A stretch of DNA of 64,000 nt. Source: Chryseolinea lacunae. Lineage in GTDB: Bacteria > Bacteroidota > Bacteroidia > Cytophagales > Cyclobacteriaceae. The notes beneath the pieces were generated by a model that was given only the letters and a program-made list of their open reading frames with translations, made no database searches and was not told the origin of the DNA. Position numbers and translations under genes: made by a program. The stretch lies in contig NZ_JAERRB010000001.1 of the NCBI RefSeq assembly GCF_016735595.1, positions 1,391,412 through 1,455,411 on the forward strand, written 5' to 3'. Shown in pieces: positions 61,856 to 64,000 of the stretch (positions within the stretch are counted from its first letter, which is position 1; every line of letters starts with the position of its first letter).

Positions 61856-62425
61856 ATGAGTAAGTCAGAAGGAAACCCCATCGTTGATGGGTTTAGAGGA
61901 AAGCTGGGAAAGTTTCTGGTTTTCAAAAAGGTTAATGGAAACACCATTGCCACCATTGCACCAACAGGTGATAGAGGCGAAGGCACGGAAAAGCAACAGG
62001 CGGCACGCAGCCGCTTTAGCCAAGCCGCAGTTTTTGTGAAGTCGCATTTGAAGAACCCTGCAAACAAGGCCCTCTATCAGGCGGCAGCCAAGCGCAAGGG
62101 CTTTGTTAATGCACGCACCTTGGCCATGGCCGATTTTTTTGGTTCACCAAAGATCACCGCGATTGACGTGACGGCCTATGCCGGAACCGTTGGAAGCAAA
62201 ATCTTTATCGAGGCCGACGACGAACTTGAGGTGAAGACTGTGATGGTGGAAATTCTGAATGCCGACGGCAGCAGCGTGGAGAAAGGTAGCGCTGTGTTGC
62301 AACCCGAGTCGGGCGTGTGGGAGTATGTGGCAACCGTGGAAAACGCCGACCGCATTGGCGACAAGGTGGTGGTGGTGGCAACGGACAGGCCCGGCAACAC
62401 CACCACGAAAGAGCTGGTGTTGTAA
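61856..62425 (+). CDS. Hypothetical protein, 189 residues
   Basis: No signal peptide. The N-terminal third is basic and helix-poor (MSKSEGNPIVDGFRGKLGKF), and the C-terminal half (from about 100) has regular strands and looks like an Ig-like or beta-sandwich domain (TVMVEILNADGSSVEKGSAV, DKVVVVATDRPGNTTTKELV). It resembles Bacteroidota hypothetical proteins seen near phage-like or repeat-rich loci, but no family can be named. It begins directly after the repeat-rich region. Confidence 0.6.
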   Translation: MSKSEGNPIVDGFRGKLGKFLVFKKVNGNTIATIAPTGDRGEGTEKQQAARSRFSQAAVFVKSHLKNPANKALYQAAAKRKGFVNARTLAMADFFGSPKITAIDVTAYAGTVGSKIFIEADDELEVKTVMVEILNADGSSVEKGSAVLQPESGVWEYVATVENADRIGDKVVVVATDRPGNTTTKELVL

Positions 62426-62538
62426 AAAGCGCCTGACACGTTGTGAGAAAGCATGGAGGGCCGGCGCGACGGCTCTCCTACTTTCTAAATTTTCAAAGTA
62501 CAGAACAATTTTATCCAATCTTTAAATCCTACAGAATT

Positions 62539-62793
62539 ATGCAACCCGAAATTTTGAAGGCCACCGTGTTTTATAACGACGGCCAGATGCACCTTAAGCA
62601 ACTGAAAGCGCCTTATGATGCCCGAATGTCTGTTGAAATGTATATCGCCTGTTTTGAAGAACTGATTTACAAGAAAACGAACGCATTTGTGGTTATCGTG
62701 ATTGATATGAACCGTACGCTTCACGACAACAATGGAAACTATCTGCTGACGGACGACGGTGAAATTTGTTTTCAGGAAATTTATATCGTTTGA
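62539..62793 (+). CDS. Small hypothetical protein, 84 residues
   Basis: The ATG at 62539 gives a compact protein with strands (ILKATVFYNDGQMHLKQLKA and AFVVIVIDMNRTLHD) and an acidic C-terminal segment (LTDDGEICFQEIYIV). No family recognised. It follows the gene at 61856 by 113 bp in the same direction. Confidence 0.5.
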   Translation: MQPEILKATVFYNDGQMHLKQLKAPYDARMSVEMYIACFEELIYKKTNAFVVIVIDMNRTLHDNNGNYLLTDDGEICFQEIYIV

Positions 62794-62820
62794 CTCTGGC
62801 AACTCGTAAATCCTTGATTT

Positions 62821-63102
62821 TCACCCAGAAATTTTCGAACCGCAGCCAGCAGGTGGAAGCTTGGCTTGCATAGCGCGATCAATGGTCTTCAGAAAATCAG
62901 TGAGCAGGTGCACATGGTGCGCCATCTCCGAAAAGTTAATGCTCAGTGCATTATGTTCGCGCATAATGTAGATGTGATAGAGCTCAAGAATGGTTTCGCG
63001 AATTTCGTCGGCCGAGGCGGTGTCAAGAAGACGAACAAGCTTGTCAAGCACCTCGTCAGTCAAAAAAGCGGGAAGTTGCCCCGTGGATTTGATTTCAGTC
63101 AT
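62821..63102 (-). CDS. Small hypothetical protein, 93 residues
   Basis: A start at 63102 (MTEIKSTGQLPAFLTDEVLD) gives an acidic helical protein; the frame is open to 63189 but the extra part looks non-coding. Helices are predicted throughout (KLVRLLDTASADEIRETILE, EMAHHVHLLTDFLKTIDRAM). No family recognised. It is divergent from the XRE gene at 63238. Confidence 0.5.
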   Translation of the reverse strand: MTEIKSTGQLPAFLTDEVLDKLVRLLDTASADEIRETILELYHIYIMREHNALSINFSEMAHHVHLLTDFLKTIDRAMQAKLPPAGCGSKISG

Positions 63103-63237
63103 GATTTTGGGATTTTGTGTCCCACCAAGGACGGCCCGCATACTGAAACTGGCCACAGTGCAATAGGATATTTTATCCTCCTTTTTCAAGATAATTTATA
63201 CTCGCAAAAGCTTGCCGTTATTTATATATTTGTTGAT

Positions 63238-63669
63238 ATGAAAGAGAAAGATTTCTTAAAAAAAGAGACAAAGCCACATCAAGGCAGAAATGTGAAACGC
63301 TTCCGCGACATGTGGGACATGAAGCAGGAAACACTAGCATCAATGCTGGGTGCCGACTGGAATCAAAAAAAAGTATCGCACCTGGAAGCAATGGAAGAAA
63401 TCGACGCCGACTTGCTGGAGCCCTTGGCTAAGGCGCTAAAAGTAACGCCAGAGGCCATTAAACAATTTGATGAGGAGAAGATTTTTGCCATCATATCAAA
63501 TACATTTAACGATAATTCTGGAGTCATCAATAACATATACTCCTCGTTCAAATCGAATGAAGAGCTATTAGGCACAATTAAAAAACTCTACGAACAATTG
63601 CTAAGCGAAAAGGACGAGCGAATTGCTTTGTTGCAAAAACGGTTAAATCTACTAGAATCCCATCAATAG
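63238..63669 (+). CDS. XRE-family (Cro/CI-type HTH) regulator
   Basis: The ATG at 63238 gives 143 residues. The HTH spans about 18-75 (NVKRFRDMWDMKQETLASML, GADWNQKKVSHLEAMEEIDA), followed by a linker (EEKIFAIISNTFNDNSG) and a C-terminal coiled coil (EQLLSEKDERIALLQKRLNL) for dimerisation. A TATATTTG box lies at 63225-63232, right before the start. It precedes the truncated HNH-type gene and could have regulated it. Confidence 0.82.
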   Translation: MKEKDFLKKETKPHQGRNVKRFRDMWDMKQETLASMLGADWNQKKVSHLEAMEEIDADLLEPLAKALKVTPEAIKQFDEEKIFAIISNTFNDNSGVINNIYSSFKSNEELLGTIKKLYEQLLSEKDERIALLQKRLNLLESHQ

Positions 63670-63722
63670 GAAATAATTTGCTCAAATCAAGCAAGGCAGT
63701 AGTGAATTGATGGGGACAGTAA

Positions 63723-63861
63723 CGGTTATTAGTAACAGTAAATGTAAAAGTTGTGGATTTCTATCTAGGAGTTACTGACACCGAATGGTTCAATTATCTA
63801 AAAGGAATAAACCCCGAAGATGTCAACTTCTGGCAGCCTGGGGGAAAAACAATTTTTAAAG
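63723..63861 (+). pseudogene. HNH-type endonuclease gene fragment, cut by an IS element
   Basis: The frame reads KVVDFYLGVTDTEWFNYLKG followed by INPEDVNFWQPGGKTIFK, which closely resembles the N-terminus of putative HNH restriction endonucleases (VGVTDxxWFxxL...EVNFWQPGG). It has no clear ATG (GTG at 63753 is possible) and stops just where an IS481-like end appears to start (TGTAGTAG at 63862). The rest of the gene would be on the far side of the element. Confidence 0.55.
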
Positions 63862-64000
63862 TGTAGTAGTTCCGACTTAATCTGACAGTTGGGTTAACTT
63901 AGAAGTGCAAACTATCTAAAGTCAAACCCTTTAAACTGTCAGAAAAATGAGAACAGAATCTAAGTTAATCAAAACGAAATTAGGTCTTATAAATCTGGCT
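63862..64000 (+). mobile_element. IS481-family insertion sequence, left end (runs past window)
   Basis: The sequence from 63862 begins TGTAGTAGTTCCGACTTAAT, a plausible terminal repeat starting with TG. A subterminal inverted repeat TCTGACAGTT (63881-63890) and AACTGTCAGA (63934-63943) follows. The first codons of a transposase begin at 63947 (MRTESKLIKTKLGLINLA), which match the start of IS481-type transposases common in Bacteroidota. The element runs off the right edge. Confidence 0.65.
63947..64000 (+). CDS. IS481-family transposase, N-terminus (partial)
   Basis: ATG at 63947 and 18 codons are visible. MRTESKLIKTKLGLINLA resembles the beginning of IS481 transposases with an N-terminal helix-turn-helix. 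The DDE catalytic region is outside the window. Confidence 0.6.
   Translation, partial: MRTESKLIKTKLGLINLA

Noticed and set aside
62817..62830. Partial match TTTTCACCCAGA to the Crp-type dyad
   Set aside because: Only the left part matches; the right half (GGTTAAAA) is missing, so it is not a dyad.
1..64000. CRISPR arrays, rRNA or tRNA genes
   Set aside because: No regularly spaced direct repeats with spacers and no recognisable rRNA or tRNA sequence was noticed in the window.

Overview
The window looks like a chromosomal segment of a Bacteroidota bacterium, probably of the Cytophagales (Chryseolinea/Ohtaekwangia-like). This is inferred from composition close to 50% GC, weak or absent Shine-Dalgarno sites, several promoter boxes of the TAnnTTTG type, many signal-peptide and lipoprotein genes, a TamA/TamB pair, FtsX-like permeases of the large Bacteroidota type, Crp/HxlR/LysR/AraC regulators and Bacteroidota-style CHASE3 and TPR histidine kinases. 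No rRNA, tRNA or CRISPR array was seen.

Layout. 1-12.8 kb: envelope genes (outer-membrane barrel fragment, MscS-like channel, TamA/TamB pair, PorT-like barrel, Omp85-like protein, CPBP protease, lipocalin-like protein). 13-23.7 kb: TerC protein, AraC regulator with a siderophore-interacting reductase, an AT-rich orphan gene, a zinc-ribbon protein, a cytochrome P450, small membrane proteins, a SulP transporter and lipoproteins. 23.8-33.2 kb: FtsX permease, a membrane-anchored deaminase with an Rnk-like factor, a soluble NtrB/NtrC-type sigma-54 two-component pair followed by a Cys-rich protein and a MORN-repeat protein, a second TerC and a lipoprotein. 33.3-35.9 kb: a stand-alone EF-G paralogue behind two successive short leader ORFs, each followed by an intrinsic terminator. 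35.9-40.7 kb: two paralogous Crp/Fnr regulators, three alpha/beta hydrolases and an OsmC protein, with three copies of one 18-bp dyad operator. 41-50.6 kb: second FtsX permease, orphan genes, an ABM-domain protein, LysR with its divergent neighbour, quinone-oxidoreductase and crotonase genes, a decayed hydrolase, and an HxlR regulator with duplicated operators. 51-57 kb: NEW3/ABC export operon, DUF3024 protein, HxlR/SDR/SnoaL module. 57-61.1 kb: two histidine kinases. 61.1-64 kb: a repeat-rich non-coding region with a candidate structured RNA, small hypothetical genes, an XRE regulator, and an HNH-type gene apparently cut by an IS481-family element that runs off the window.

The most interesting signal is at 33336-33750. 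Two tandem leader peptides ending in a shared Met-x-Pro-Glu motif each carry, over their last codons, a segment complementary to the 5' arm of the following terminator. This is the architecture of translation-coupled transcription attenuation, here placed in front of a translation factor. Next in interest are the Crp-type dyad (TTTTCACCCAGGTTAAAA, three exact copies) and a pair of 19-bp dyads flanking the sigma-54 two-component operon. All functional statements are from reading motifs; no database search was possible.
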